Source of the DNA: Virgisporangium ochraceum
GTDB taxonomy: Bacteria > Actinomycetota > Actinomycetes > Mycobacteriales > Micromonosporaceae
Reading direction: 5' to 3'
Length of the DNA stretch: 42,526 nt
NCBI RefSeq assembly: GCF_016863655.1
Contig: NZ_BOPH01000029.1
Coordinates: forward strand, 1-42,526
A program made the position numbers and the translations under genes. The notes under the pieces were generated by a model, which was given only the letters and a program-made list of their open reading frames with translations, was not told the DNA's origin and ran no database searches. Below, one piece after another: positions 25,246-32,761 of this stretch (positions within the stretch are counted from its first letter, which is position 1; the number at the start of each line of letters is the position of its first letter).

Positions 25246-26088
25246 ATGGCCGCTACCCTTCGCACCGTGACGGATGCGGTGACGCGGTGGCGCCAGTTCG
25301 AGCGGACGGTGGTGGAGCGCGGGCTCGGCCGGGGTCTGGGGTACGCACCGCGGCAGCTGCGTTACGCCCGGTCCGTCGAGCACCGCCACGGGGCCGACGT
25401 GTCCCACCTGCTGCCCGCCGACTACCGGGCGTTCGTCGCCGAGGTGGGGTACCCCGTGCTCGGGTTCGGCTACTACGACCGGGAGGGGTTCTCGTTCCTG
25501 CCGCCGGAGGCGATGGAGAGCCGGTCCGTCGACCTACCGGGTCCCGACGACGAGTGGCCGGAGGCGACGGAGGGTGGGCCGACGAGGTGCCTCTTCGCGC
25601 TGTTCGCCGCGTGGGACCTGTCCGAGATCGAGGGCTACGCGTTCGGCCCGGCCGACGGCGCCGACCGTGCCGGCGGGCCGGCCGTCTGGCTGGTGGAGAA
25701 CGGCATGGCCCGCGAGGTAGCCCACGCCACGTTCACGGAGTGGCTCGCCGGCGAGCTGACCCGCCAGGAAACGCGGCTGGCCGACGTCTCCCCCGAGTGG
25801 GACGACGACCCGCACCGCCTCGTCGACTACTCGGTGGACGGCGGATACGACCAGAAGCCGTACACCGCCGGGGATCTCGACCTCGTCTGGGTCGAGCGCC
25901 AGGAGGGCAGCCCGTACTCGTACGGCCTGGTCGACCGCGCGGGGACGTGGCTGATCCCGCTGGGCAAGCGGTTCCGGTCGGTGCGGCCGTTCCGGGACGG
26001 GATCGCCGAGGTCATCCTCAACGACCCGACGACGAGCTACGCCGGCCCCTGGAGCCGGATCCGCACCGACGGCTCCGTCGTCGGGTAG
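25246..26088 (+). CDS. SMI1/KNR4 family protein with C-terminal WG-like segment
   Basis: 280 aa. The N-terminal half has an SMI1/KNR4 (SUKH) core: LPADYRAFVAEVGYPVLGFGYYD (quoted by ADYRAFVAEVG) and a long acidic segment. The C-terminal part contains SYGLVDRAGTWLIPLGKRFRSVRPFRDGIAEV, close to one WG repeat (GLVDxxGxxLIPxxY). SUKH proteins are often immunity proteins against polymorphic toxins in bacteria; no toxin is adjacent. ATG 25246 or GTG 25267 could start it. Its stop lies in a short tandem repeat. Confidence 0.7.
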   Translation: MAATLRTVTDAVTRWRQFERTVVERGLGRGLGYAPRQLRYARSVEHRHGADVSHLLPADYRAFVAEVGYPVLGFGYYDREGFSFLPPEAMESRSVDLPGPDDEWPEATEGGPTRCLFALFAAWDLSEIEGYAFGPADGADRAGGPAVWLVENGMAREVAHATFTEWLAGELTRQETRLADVSPEWDDDPHRLVDYSVDGGYDQKPYTAGDLDLVWVERQEGSPYSYGLVDRAGTWLIPLGKRFRSVRPFRDGIAEVILNDPTTSYAGPWSRIRTDGSVVG

Positions 26089-26116
26089 CCGGTCGTCGGG
26101 TAGCCGGTCGTCGGGT
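26077..26116 (+). repeat. 15-bp tandem repeat that duplicates the stop codon
   Basis: GTCGTCGGGTAGCCG occurs at 26077-26091 and 26092-26106, and its first ten bases recur at 26107-26116. Each full unit carries an in-frame TAG, so the SUKH-like gene has two tandem stops. It looks like replication slippage at the gene end. Confidence 0.8.
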
Positions 26117-26126
26117 GGACGGGCCG

Positions 26127-26561
26127 TCATCCCAGGTCGACCCGGACCCGGCTGTCGTGCTCGTCGAGCACGTAGTGCGTCACCGCGCGGGCCCGGTAGA
26201 GCCGGAAGCCGGCCGGCTGGGTCGGGTAGTCGCCGCCGCCGTCGGCCACCGACCGGGCCGAGAAGACCCGCAACGCCCCCTCGACCTCGGCGGCCGGAAC
26301 CCCGTCGGCCACCGCCTCGACGTACACCGCCCGGCCCTGGTTGATGGGCACGGTCGAGTCGAAGACGACGATGGCGACCTCCGGCCGGGCGGCGATGTTG
26401 GCCGAGTGCCGCGTGGTCGGGCGGGAGAGCCAGAGGAAGTCGGTGTACCGGTCGTGGGCGAACCAGACGGGCGTGGCCCACGGGCGGCCGTCGGTGTCGG
26501 CGGTGGCGAGCGTCAGGTAGCTGTTCCCGTCGATGATGGCGCGTGCCAGGTCCTCGTTCAT
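26127..26561 (-). CDS. pyridoxamine 5'-phosphate oxidase family (FMN-binding) protein
   Basis: 144 aa split-barrel flavin-binding protein. The start MNEDLARAIIDGNSYLTLATADTDGRPWATPVWFA (quoted by LTLATADTDGRPWATPVWF) is the classic N-terminal strand block of the PNPOx-like family, and FLWLSRPTTRHSANIAARPEVAIVVFD follows. It probably binds FMN or F420 and reduces or handles a small molecule; it is not necessarily true PdxH. ATG 26561 fits the family N-terminus. No partner gene is evident. Confidence 0.82.
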   Translation of the reverse strand: MNEDLARAIIDGNSYLTLATADTDGRPWATPVWFAHDRYTDFLWLSRPTTRHSANIAARPEVAIVVFDSTVPINQGRAVYVEAVADGVPAAEVEGALRVFSARSVADGGGDYPTQPAGFRLYRARAVTHYVLDEHDSRVRVDLG

Positions 26562-26725
26562 CGGTCGTTTGTACGCCGGCGACCACGGCCGCGCACAGGG
26601 AATCCCGGCGGCCGGACCCGCCGAGCGGCGTCGGCGACCTCCGGGAACCGGCCGCGCGTGAGGGTCCCGCGTTCTGTACGCGCACAGGGCGAGCGGACGT
26701 AGCCGGCCGCCCGCATGCGCGTCTC

Positions 26726-27628
26726 CTACGGGTCTTCTCCGCCGACGACCGCGCGGGTGCGGGCGGCGATGCCCTCGACGGCGCGGATGCCCGGGGTGTA
26801 GGACCGGTGGCCGCGCGAGAGGACGGCGATGAGCAGATCCGTCGCGGCGCCGTTGATGCGGCCGACGCTGTTGAGGATCCAGCCGTCGGAGGTGGGGTAC
26901 CAGCCGTTCTTCAGGGCGGTGCGTTCGCCGGCGGCGGCCGCCGCCGAGACGCCCCAGTTCTGGTCGTCGGCGACGGTGGCCATGAGGTCGAGGACGTAGG
27001 CGCCGTTGGGCACGGCTCCGCGCGGATCGGCCAGGTGTGCGAGGAGCCGGAGCTGGTCCTCGGCGGTTGTCGAGGTCTCGCCCCAGTCGCCGTCGGCGCC
27101 CTGCCTGGTCGACGTCAGCCCGAAAACCTGTGTGGTGGCGGCGATTCCGCCGGTGCGGCGCCACAGCGTGGAGGCGGCGTCGTTGTCGCTGTGGCGGATC
27201 ATCGCGGCGGCGAGCCGCTGTTCGCTGGTCGACAGTGACCGGCCCTCGCGGCTCGCCTCGTGTAGCAAGGTCGCGAGGATGTCGACCTTCACGATGCTCG
27301 CCGTGCGGAACTGCTTCGTGCCGGCGTAGCCGTAGGCGCGGCCGGTGCGGCGGTCGAGCGCGGCGACGGCCAGGTCGACGGGCTCCGCGGCGAGCGCGGC
27401 GGTCAAAGCCGAAACGCGTTGCTGCCACCGGGCCTCGGCGACGGCGGCGGTCGGGTCGGCTGCGGCGGCGACGACGGCGCCGAACCGGCGGGGCTGGTCC
27501 ACTGTGGACAATTGTCGCCGGTGGGCGCGTCCGGTGAACCCGGCCGGTGCGCCGGCGCGAGCCAGCGCACCGGTGGTGGCCAGCGCGCCGGCGCCGGCCA
27601 CCGAGAGGAGGAGACGGCGCGTTGTCAT
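26726..27628 (-). CDS. class A beta-lactamase-like serine hydrolase, exported
   Basis: 300 aa. The N-terminus has a twin-arginine start (MTTRRLLLSVAGAGALATTG), so it is probably secreted. The penicillin-binding fold motifs are visible: SxxK in ASIVKVD (Ser111, Lys114), SDN in RHSDND (147-149) and KNG (240-242) in place of KTG. I do not see a clear catalytic Glu in the omega loop. Resistance to beta-lactams cannot be asserted; related proteins are also cell-wall peptidases or esterases. About 160 bp without a gene separates it from the FMN protein gene. Confidence 0.8.
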   Translation of the reverse strand: MTTRRLLLSVAGAGALATTGALARAGAPAGFTGRAHRRQLSTVDQPRRFGAVVAAAADPTAAVAEARWQQRVSALTAALAAEPVDLAVAALDRRTGRAYGYAGTKQFRTASIVKVDILATLLHEASREGRSLSTSEQRLAAAMIRHSDNDAASTLWRRTGGIAATTQVFGLTSTRQGADGDWGETSTTAEDQLRLLAHLADPRGAVPNGAYVLDLMATVADDQNWGVSAAAAAGERTALKNGWYPTSDGWILNSVGRINGAATDLLIAVLSRGHRSYTPGIRAVEGIAARTRAVVGGEDP

Positions 27629-27736
27629 GCCGTCGGATGCTTCCGGCCGATCCACAAGGAATCCTGTGACGACCCTCGGTTCCGGCTCCCAGAGTCCTGT
27701 GGTTTTTCTGTCAGACCCGCCCGCTACGTTGCCAGG

Positions 27737-28120
27737 ATGGACGAGACCGCACAGACCCGGCACGTGTCGTCGGAGTACGTGGCGCGCCTGGAGGCGCGCG
27801 ACTGGCCCGGCGTCGCCGCGCTGCTCGACGCCGACGTGGTGTACGAGATGCCGCAGACCCGCGAGCGGATCCGGGGCCGCGACGCGTTCCTGCGCTTCAA
27901 CACCGAGTACCCCGGCGACTGGCACCTCGCGGTCCGGCGGGTGGTGGCCGACGGCCGCTTCGCGGCGCTGTGGCTCGACACCCGCGTGGGCGACGAGCGT
28001 CAGGACGCGTGCGTGTGGCTGGAGGTCGGCGGCACCGGGCTCATCACGCGGGTGGTCGACTACTGGCCCGACTCCTACGAGCCGCCCGCCGGTCGGGAGC
28101 ACCTGGCGGAGCGCTACTGA
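27737..28120 (+). CDS. NTF2-like (SnoaL-type) protein
   Basis: 127 aa small cone-shaped alpha+beta protein of the NTF2/SnoaL-like family. Blocks: YVARLEARDWPGVAALLDADVVYEMPQTRERIRGRDAFLRF (quoted by LEARDWPGVAALLDADVVYEMPQ, positions about 19-41) and WLEVGGTGLITRVVDYWPD. The family binds hydrophobic small molecules; some are cyclases or isomerases, others have no known role. It is divergent from the beta-lactamase-like gene. Its stop overlaps the convergent DMT transporter by seven bases. Confidence 0.78.
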   Translation: MDETAQTRHVSSEYVARLEARDWPGVAALLDADVVYEMPQTRERIRGRDAFLRFNTEYPGDWHLAVRRVVADGRFAALWLDTRVGDERQDACVWLEVGGTGLITRVVDYWPDSYEPPAGREHLAERY

Positions 28121-29013
28121 GCCAGCAGGCATCCGGCCACGAGGAGGGCGAGTCCGGCGGCCCGCGCGGCGGTGAGGCGACGGCGGGGCAGCCGGAACAG
28201 TCCACGGTGGTCGATCAGCGCCGACGCGACCTGCTGCCCGGTGACCGTGAGGGCGATCGTCGTGGCGGCACCGATGCGCGGGATCAGCAGGAACGTCCCG
28301 GTCACGTACGCCGCGGCGCACGCGCCACCGAGCCAGCCCCACCACGGCACCGCGCCGAGCGCGCCGACCCGGGGCCGCGGCGTGCGACCCGACGCCAGCA
28401 GCACTCCCAGCACCGCGGCGATCGCGAGCGTGGCGACCGTGAAGCTGACCAGCCCGACGGCCAGCGGCGCACCGAGGTCGGCGCGTAGCCGCGCGTTCAC
28501 CGCGCCCTGAACCGGCAGCGCGGCGCCGGCCACCAGGCCCAGCGCGAGCCAGCCCGGCCGCGCCGCCGGCACCCCGCCCGCCCGTTGCGCCACCACGATC
28601 ACGGTGATCCCGGCGAGCACGGCCAGGGCGCCGGCCGCCGTGGCGGGCGACAGCGGCCGGCGCGGCACGTCGAGAAGGCCACCGGCGTCGAGCGCGAGCG
28701 ACGCGAAGACCTGACCGGTGACGAACAGGCCCATCGACAGCACCGCGCCGAGCCGCGGGAACAGCAGGATGCCGCTGGTGATGTAGAGCGGGCTGGCGAG
28801 TCCACCCAGGAGATGCCACCAGGTGACGCCGGCCAGCCCGCCGAGCGCGGCGACGGCGCCCGCCACCGTGGCGAGTACGGCGAGGATGCCGGTCGCGACG
28901 AGAAGCTGCGCGGTCGAGGCGCCGTACGGGCTGCGGAGAGCCGCACCCAACTGGACGTTGGCCGACGCCTGCACGGCCAGCAGGCACCCGATGGCGAGTG
29001 CGGCGAAGATCAT
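28114..29013 (-). CDS. DMT family transporter (YdcZ/DUF606 type)
   Basis: 299 aa membrane protein with about ten spans in two repeated halves (TWWHLLGGLASPLYITSGILLFPRLGAV in the first; WWGWLGGACAAAYVTGTFLLIPRIGAA in the second, quoted by TSGILLFPRLG and TGTFLLIPRIG). This inverted duplication is typical of DMT-superfamily DUF606/YdcZ proteins. It is probably an efflux pump controlled by the adjacent divergent TetR gene through two operators. Confidence 0.85.
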   Translation of the reverse strand: MIFAALAIGCLLAVQASANVQLGAALRSPYGASTAQLLVATGILAVLATVAGAVAALGGLAGVTWWHLLGGLASPLYITSGILLFPRLGAVLSMGLFVTGQVFASLALDAGGLLDVPRRPLSPATAAGALAVLAGITVIVVAQRAGGVPAARPGWLALGLVAGAALPVQGAVNARLRADLGAPLAVGLVSFTVATLAIAAVLGVLLASGRTPRPRVGALGAVPWWGWLGGACAAAYVTGTFLLIPRIGAATTIALTVTGQQVASALIDHRGLFRLPRRRLTAARAAGLALLVAGCLLAQ

Positions 29014-29024
29014 CGTCGGCCCCT

Positions 29025-29045
29025 AAGTGGACGCAGTGTCCATTT
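29025..29045. promoter_or_regulatory. TetR operator 1
   Basis: TGGAC-GCAGT-GTCCA (within 29028-29042) is a perfect palindrome flanked by AAG on the left and TTT on the right. It lies 12 bp before the transporter start. A near copy is operator 2. Confidence 0.7.
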
Positions 29046-29076
29046 AATCTAGGTCGACTCTCCGGTGCTGACAAGC

Positions 29077-29096
29077 AAGTGGACGGTCTGTCCTTT
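29077..29096. promoter_or_regulatory. TetR operator 2
   Basis: AAGT-GGAC-GGTCT-GTCC-TTT repeats the layout of operator 1 (GGAC-5 nt-GTCC in an A/T-edged context) and lies 12 bp before the TetR start. One site per divergent promoter implies coordinated repression of both genes. Confidence 0.7.
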
Positions 29097-29107
29097 AATG
29101 TGGCGGG

Positions 29108-29659
29108 ATGGAACGGGCCGACGCCGCGCGCAACCGGGCCCGTGTGCTCGCCGCGGCCGCCCGCCTCTTCGCCGAGAACGGCGCCGGCAACACGACCATG
29201 GACGACATCGCCCGCGCCGCCGGCGTCGGCCGGGCGACGCTGTACCGCCGCTACCCCGACCGGGCCTCGATCGCGGTCGCCCTCCTCGACGAGCACGAGC
29301 GCGCCCTCCAGGAGCGGATGATCCGCGGTGACCCCCCGTTGGGTCCGGGCGCCCCACCGGCCGACCGGCTGGCCGCCTTCTACGCGGCGATGGTCGACCT
29401 GCTGGAGACCCACGGTCACCTGGCGCTCGCGACCGAGGTCGGCGCGTCCCGGTACGCCACCGGCGCCTACGGCTTCTGGCGCACGCACGTGCGCGCGCTG
29501 GCCCACGACGCGGGTGCGCCCGACCCCGACGTCCTCACCGACGTGCTGCTCGCCCCGCTCGCGCCGGACCTGTACCGGCACCAACGCGGGACCCTCGGGT
29601 ACGGGCCCGCCCGGATCAGCGCCGCGCTGGCCGAGCTCGCCCGCGCCACGCTGTCCTAG
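29108..29659 (+). CDS. TetR family transcriptional regulator
   Basis: 183 aa. The N-terminal DNA-binding helices are clear: RARVLAAAARLFAENGAGNTTMDDIARAAGVGRATLYRRYPDRA, about residues 11-55 (quoted by TTMDDIARAAGVGRATLYRR). The C-terminal ligand domain is not recognisable as to ligand. It probably represses itself and the divergent DMT exporter. The next gene, capA-like, begins ten bases after its stop. Confidence 0.9.
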   Translation: MERADAARNRARVLAAAARLFAENGAGNTTMDDIARAAGVGRATLYRRYPDRASIAVALLDEHERALQERMIRGDPPLGPGAPPADRLAAFYAAMVDLLETHGHLALATEVGASRYATGAYGFWRTHVRALAHDAGAPDPDVLTDVLLAPLAPDLYRHQRGTLGYGPARISAALAELARATLS

Positions 29660-29668
29660 GCTGTGACC

Positions 29669-30730
29669 ATGCGGCGATGGGCGGCGCTCATGCTGGTCCC
29701 CCTGATGTGTGCCGCGGCCTGTACCGAACCGCGGCGCTCCGTCTCCCCTCCCGCCTCCCCTCCCGCCGTGCCCTCCTCTTCTCCCTCTCCCGTGCCCTCT
29801 CCTTCGCCCTCCCCCTTCACGCTGGCCGTCGCCGGGGACGTGCACTTCACCGGCCGCACCGCGCCGCTCCTGCGCGACCCGGCCACCGCGATCGGTCCCC
29901 TGGCCCCCGTGCTGCAGGGCGCCGACGTGGCGGTGCTCAACCTGGAGACCGCGGTCACCGAGCGGGGTACGCCCGAGCCCAAGGAGTTCCACTTCCGCGC
30001 GCCGGCGAGCGCGTACGCGGCGGTGCGGGCGGCCGGCGTCGACGCCGTCTCGCTGGCGAACAACCACGTCCTCGACTACGGGCAGGTCGGCCTGGCCGAC
30101 ACCCTCGACGCCGCCGCCGCGGCGGGCATGCCCGTCTTCGGCGCGGGGCGCGACGCCCGGGCGGCCTACGCGCCGTGGGTCACCACGGTCCGCGGCACCA
30201 GGGTCGCCGTGCTGGGCTTCAGCCAGATCACCACCCTCGCGGAGACGTGGGGCGCCAGGGACGACCGTCCCGGCGTGGCGCTCTCGTTCGACGCGGCCCG
30301 GGTCCGTGCGGCGGTCGCGGCCGCCCGGACCCAGGCCGACGTCGTGGTCGCGTTCAACCATTGGGGACCGGAGGGGGACGGCTGCCCGAGCCAACGCCAG
30401 AAGGACTTCCTGGCGATCCTGGTGCAGTCCGGGGTCGACATCGTGCTGGGGGCCCACGCCCACGTCCTTCAGGGCGTCGGCTGGTCGGGCCGCACGTTCG
30501 TGGCCTACGGGATGGGCAACTTCGTGTGGTACGGCACCTCCCGGTCGACGGAGACGGGGGTTCTGCTGCTGACCATCAGGGGCCGGGACGTCCTGGGATG
30601 GGACCTGGTGCCGGCGGCCATCTCGGCGACGGGCCAGCCTGTGCCGTTGAGCGGAGCGGCGGCGGAACGGTTGGAGGCCCGGTTCGCGGGGCTACGGGGG
30701 TGTGCCGGGCTGACCGCGGCGCCCGGGTGA
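29669..30730 (+). CDS. CapA-like metallophosphoesterase-fold lipoprotein
   Basis: 353 aa. It opens with a lipoprotein signal (MRRWAALMLVPLMCAAAC) and a Ser/Pro linker (about 20-50). The CapA/PgsA domain follows: LAVAGDVHFTGR, LNLETAVTERG, SLANNHVLDYGQVGL, FNHWGPEG, and GAHAHVLQGVGW with FVAYGMGNFVW. CapA proteins act in capsule or poly-gamma-glutamate systems, but no capB/capC genes are here, so the substrate is unknown. ATG 29669 is preferred; GTG 29663 adds two residues. Confidence 0.87.
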   Translation: MRRWAALMLVPLMCAAACTEPRRSVSPPASPPAVPSSSPSPVPSPSPSPFTLAVAGDVHFTGRTAPLLRDPATAIGPLAPVLQGADVAVLNLETAVTERGTPEPKEFHFRAPASAYAAVRAAGVDAVSLANNHVLDYGQVGLADTLDAAAAAGMPVFGAGRDARAAYAPWVTTVRGTRVAVLGFSQITTLAETWGARDDRPGVALSFDAARVRAAVAAARTQADVVVAFNHWGPEGDGCPSQRQKDFLAILVQSGVDIVLGAHAHVLQGVGWSGRTFVAYGMGNFVWYGTSRSTETGVLLLTIRGRDVLGWDLVPAAISATGQPVPLSGAAAERLEARFAGLRGCAGLTAAPG

Positions 30731-30740
30731 GACTTCGGAC

Positions 30741-30943
30741 GGCCTGTCTCTTTTGCGGCCTGACTCTTCTTGCGGCCCGGCTGCTGGTCTTGTGGCCTGT
30801 CTTCTCTTGCGGCCTGGCTCCTGGTCTTGTGGCCTGACTCTCCTTGCGGCCTGGCTGCCTGGTCTTGTGGCCTGACTCTCCTTGCGGCCTGGCTGCTGGT
30901 CTTGTGGCCTGACTCTTCTTGCGGCCTGGCTGCTGGTCTTGTG
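30741..30943 (+). repeat. minisatellite of five 37-38-bp units plus a half unit
   Basis: Units begin at 30758, 30795, 30832, 30870 and 30907; a truncated half unit is at 30741-30757. Each unit is a pair of diverged halves, one beginning GGCCTGACTCTTCTTGC and one GGCCTGGCTGCTGGTCTTG. One unit has a one-base insertion (38 bp) and 37 is not a multiple of 3, so it is not translated as a repeat protein. The top strand is rich in G, C and T and poor in A. It lies 10 bp after capA and before the tRNA cluster; it may act as a terminator or be a slippage product. Confidence 0.85.
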
Positions 30944-30999
30944 GCAACGGCCTGTCGTGCCTGGTCACGGGGGTGCGACGCGCCAAAGGGGTAACCGGT

Positions 31000-31029
31000 T
31001 TGGCATGGGGTGCGGGGCTAGGCTAGAGT
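31000..31029 (+). promoter_or_regulatory. possible promoter of tRNA cluster
   Basis: TTGGCA (31000-31005) and TAGAGT (31024-31029) are separated by 18 bp, a housekeeping sigma-type spacing. The tRNA-Gly gene starts 34 bp later. The match to consensus is fair, not strong. Confidence 0.35.
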
Positions 31030-31062
31030 TTCCAACCGTCACCGGGTGTACCGGATGGCAAT

Positions 31063-31135
31063 GCGGACGTAGCGCAGTTGGTAGCGCATCACCTTGCCAA
31101 GGTGAGGGTCGCGGGTTCGAGTCCCGTCGTCCGCT
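31063..31135 (+). tRNA. tRNA-Gly (anticodon GCC)
   Basis: The acceptor stem GCGGACG/CGTCCGC, D arm GCGC/GCGC, anticodon stem TCACC/GGTGA with loop TTGCCAA (anticodon GCC), and T arm GCGGGTTCGAGTCCCGT all fold cleanly. CCA is not encoded. It is the first of three tandem tRNAs. Confidence 0.95.
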
Positions 31136-31149
31136 CGGAGGCCAGCCTC

Positions 31150-31220
31150 GGTGGAGTGGCCGAGAGGCGAGGCAACGGCCTGCAAAGCCGTGTACACGGG
31201 TTCAAATCCCGTCTCCACCT
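31150..31220 (+). tRNA. tRNA-Cys (anticodon GCA)
   Basis: Acceptor stem GGTGGAG/CTCCACC, anticodon stem ACGGC/GCCGT with loop CTGCAAA (anticodon GCA), and T arm ACGGGTTCAAATCCCGT. It is 14 bp after tRNA-Gly. CCA is not encoded. Confidence 0.93.
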
Positions 31221-31246
31221 CGAACCCGTTCCAACGGGCATATAAC

Positions 31247-31321
31247 GGGCGATTGGCGCAGTGGGAGCGCGCTTCCTTGACACGGAAGAGGTCACTGGTT
31301 CAAACCCAGTATCGCCCACCA
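31247..31321 (+). tRNA. tRNA-Val (anticodon GAC), island insertion target
   Basis: Acceptor stem GGGCGAT/ATCGCCC, anticodon stem CTTCC/GGAAG with loop TTGACAC (anticodon GAC), T arm ACTGGTTCAAACCCAGT. Unlike its two neighbours it encodes CCA (31319-31321). Its 3' 45 bases recur exactly at 42416-42460. The gene is intact, as expected when the element carries a copy of the tRNA end. Confidence 0.95.
31277..31321 (+). repeat. left 45-bp direct repeat of island (attL-like)
   Basis: This copy runs from the first base of the tRNA-Val anticodon loop through CCA. It is identical over 45 bp to 42416-42460. Many tyrosine-recombinase islands cross over at a tRNA anticodon loop and restore the tRNA end in this way. 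Confidence 0.8.
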
Positions 31322-31339
31322 AGAGTTTCAGCAGGTCAG

Positions 31340-31371
31340 CGGCTTGTTACCAGAGTATCGGTAACGAGCCG
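31340..31371 (+). terminator. hairpin terminator after tRNA-Val
   Basis: CGGCTTGTTACC (31340-31351) pairs with GGTAACGAGCCG (31360-31371) through an 8-nt loop; one pair is G-T. It lies 18 bp after the tRNA. A diverged copy follows the right repeat (42478-42509). Confidence 0.75.
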
Positions 31372-31434
31372 TTCGCATTGTGTCCGTTACGTTGGGAGCA
31401 CAACATCATCCCGGTACCGACACTGGCATTGTCC

Positions 31435-32610
31435 TGTGGGGCTCGAAAATGCGGTTCGGCGGCTGTGACGTGCGAACTTGTCTGGCGACCGCCTCTCGGT
31501 CACGGCGACCATCCGACCATGAGCGCCTCGCTGATCTACCTGCTCCTGCGTCAGATCCTCCAGCTGTTGACCCAGCTCGCCCGCGACGGCGGCGCCAAGG
31601 ACGTTGAACTGCTGGTCCTGCGTCATCAGGTGGCGGTGCTGCGCCGGCAGGTCCACCGCCCGGACCCGCGACCCGCGGACCGGGTTCTGCTGGCGGCGTT
31701 GTCCCGGCTACTCCCCCGCGCCCGGTGGTCGGCGTTCTTCGTCACCCCGGCCACCCTGCTGCGGTGGCACCGCCAACTCCTGGCCCGGCATTGGACCTAA
31801 CCCGCACCGGCCTCGCGGGCGCCCACCGCTCGCCGGTGAGATCCGCAAGCTGGTACTGCGCCTGGCCGCCGAGAACCCGACCTGGGGACACCGCCGGCTG
31901 CAGGGTGAACTCGTCGGATTGGGCTACCAGGTGGCGGCCAGCACGGTGTGGAAGATCCTGCACCGGGCCGGTGTCGACCCGGCGCCGACGAGCAGCGGCC
32001 CGACCTGGAAGCAGTTCCTGACAGCCCAGGCGCACGCCATCCTGGCCCGCGACTTCTTCACCGTCGACACGGTGTTCCTCAAGCGGATCTACGTCCTGTT
32101 CTTCCTGGAACTGGCGACCCGCCGGGTCCACGTCATCAGCGTCACCGCGCACCCGACCGGTGCCTGGGTCACCCAGCAGGCCCGCAACCTGCTCATGGAC
32201 CTCGACCACCATTTCGACAATCTGCGGTTCCTGGTCCGTGACCGGGACAGCAAGTTCACCGCCGGGTTCGACACGGTATTCACCGCCGCCAGCATCCAGG
32301 TGATCCGAACCCCGTCCCAGGCGCCACGGGCGAACGCGTTCGCCGAGCGCTGGGTCGCCACCGTACGCCGGGAGTGCACCGACCGGATCCTCATCGCCAA
32401 CGAACGGCACCTGACCATGGTGTTGGGCGAGTACACCACCCACTACAACGGGCATCGGCCACACCGCGCCCTCGCCCAGCGACCACCGAACCCACCGTCA
32501 GCCAGTAACCCGCCGCCCACCGGCAAGATCAAAGGACGGCAGGTTCTCGGCGGCCTCATCAACGAATACACCCAGGCCGCATAGCCCGAACCGACTTTAC
32601 GAGCCCCACA
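31435..32610 (+). mobile_element. IS element (IS3/IS481-like) with 25-bp terminal inverted repeats
   Basis: The left end (31435-31459) and right end (32586-32610) match at 22 of 25 positions and share the tips TGTGGGGCTCG...CGAGCCCCACA. TGT...ACA tips are usual for IS3- and IS481-type elements. No target duplication is evident. The transposase inside is frameshifted. Confidence 0.8.
31519..32584 (+). pseudogene. IS transposase (rve integrase core), frameshifted
   Basis: The first frame reads MSASLIYLLLRQILQLLTQ through LLRWHRQLLARHWT and stops at 31798-31800. The second frame continues as PHRPRGRPPLAGEIRKLVLRLAAENPTWGHRR with the DDE catalytic core (FFTVDTVFLKRIYVLF, FLVRDRDSKFT, NAFAERWVATVRREC). 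One extra base in ACCTAACCCGCAC, where ACCTACCCGCAC is expected, accounts for the shift. Without it the protein would be about 354 aa. Programmed frameshifting cannot be excluded but no slippery A-run is present. Confidence 0.82.
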
Positions 32611-32611
32611 C

Positions 32612-32752
32612 GTCGAACAGACCCACGCCTTGCTGCACTGGTTCCGACGCCTACGCATCCGCTGGGAAGTCCGCGACGACATCCACGAAGCACTCCTCCG
32701 ACTCGGCTGCGCAATCATCTGCTGGCGACGCCTCAGAACCTCAAAGAGTTAG
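32612..32752 (+). pseudogene. IS5-family transposase C-terminal fragment
   Basis: 47 codons read VEQTHALLHWFRRLRIRWE, then VRDDIHEALLRLGCAIICWRRL, a hallmark of the C-terminus of IS5-type DDE transposases, ending TAG at 32750-32752. The 5' part is gone: the fragment starts two bases after the right inverted repeat of the upstream IS. The probable IS5 end AGGAGCTCTTA follows at 32751-32761. Confidence 0.75.
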
Positions 32753-32761
32753 GAGCTCTTA

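Noticed and set aside
26726..27628. Beta-lactam resistance gene
   Set aside because: SxxK, SDN and KNG are present but the omega-loop Glu is not visible, so lactamase activity cannot be claimed.
26726..30463. Long minus-strand frame running from the beta-lactamase-like gene into the capA region
   Set aside because: Only the last 300 codons are real; the rest is Arg-rich shadow of the plus-strand NTF2-like, TetR and CapA genes.
30741..30943. CRISPR array
   Set aside because: The 37-bp units are contiguous with no variable spacers between them, and there are no cas genes.
31089..31322. Reading frame on the minus strand across the tRNA genes (MVGDTGFEPVTSSV...)
   Set aside because: It is antisense to three tRNAs; the peptides GFEPVTSSV, RRDLNPCT and TTGLEPATLT are well-known artefacts of translating tRNA 3' halves backwards.
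31435..32610. Target site duplication of the first IS
   Set aside because: The bases beyond the two inverted repeats (GTCC on the left, CGTC on the right) do not match, so none was annotated.
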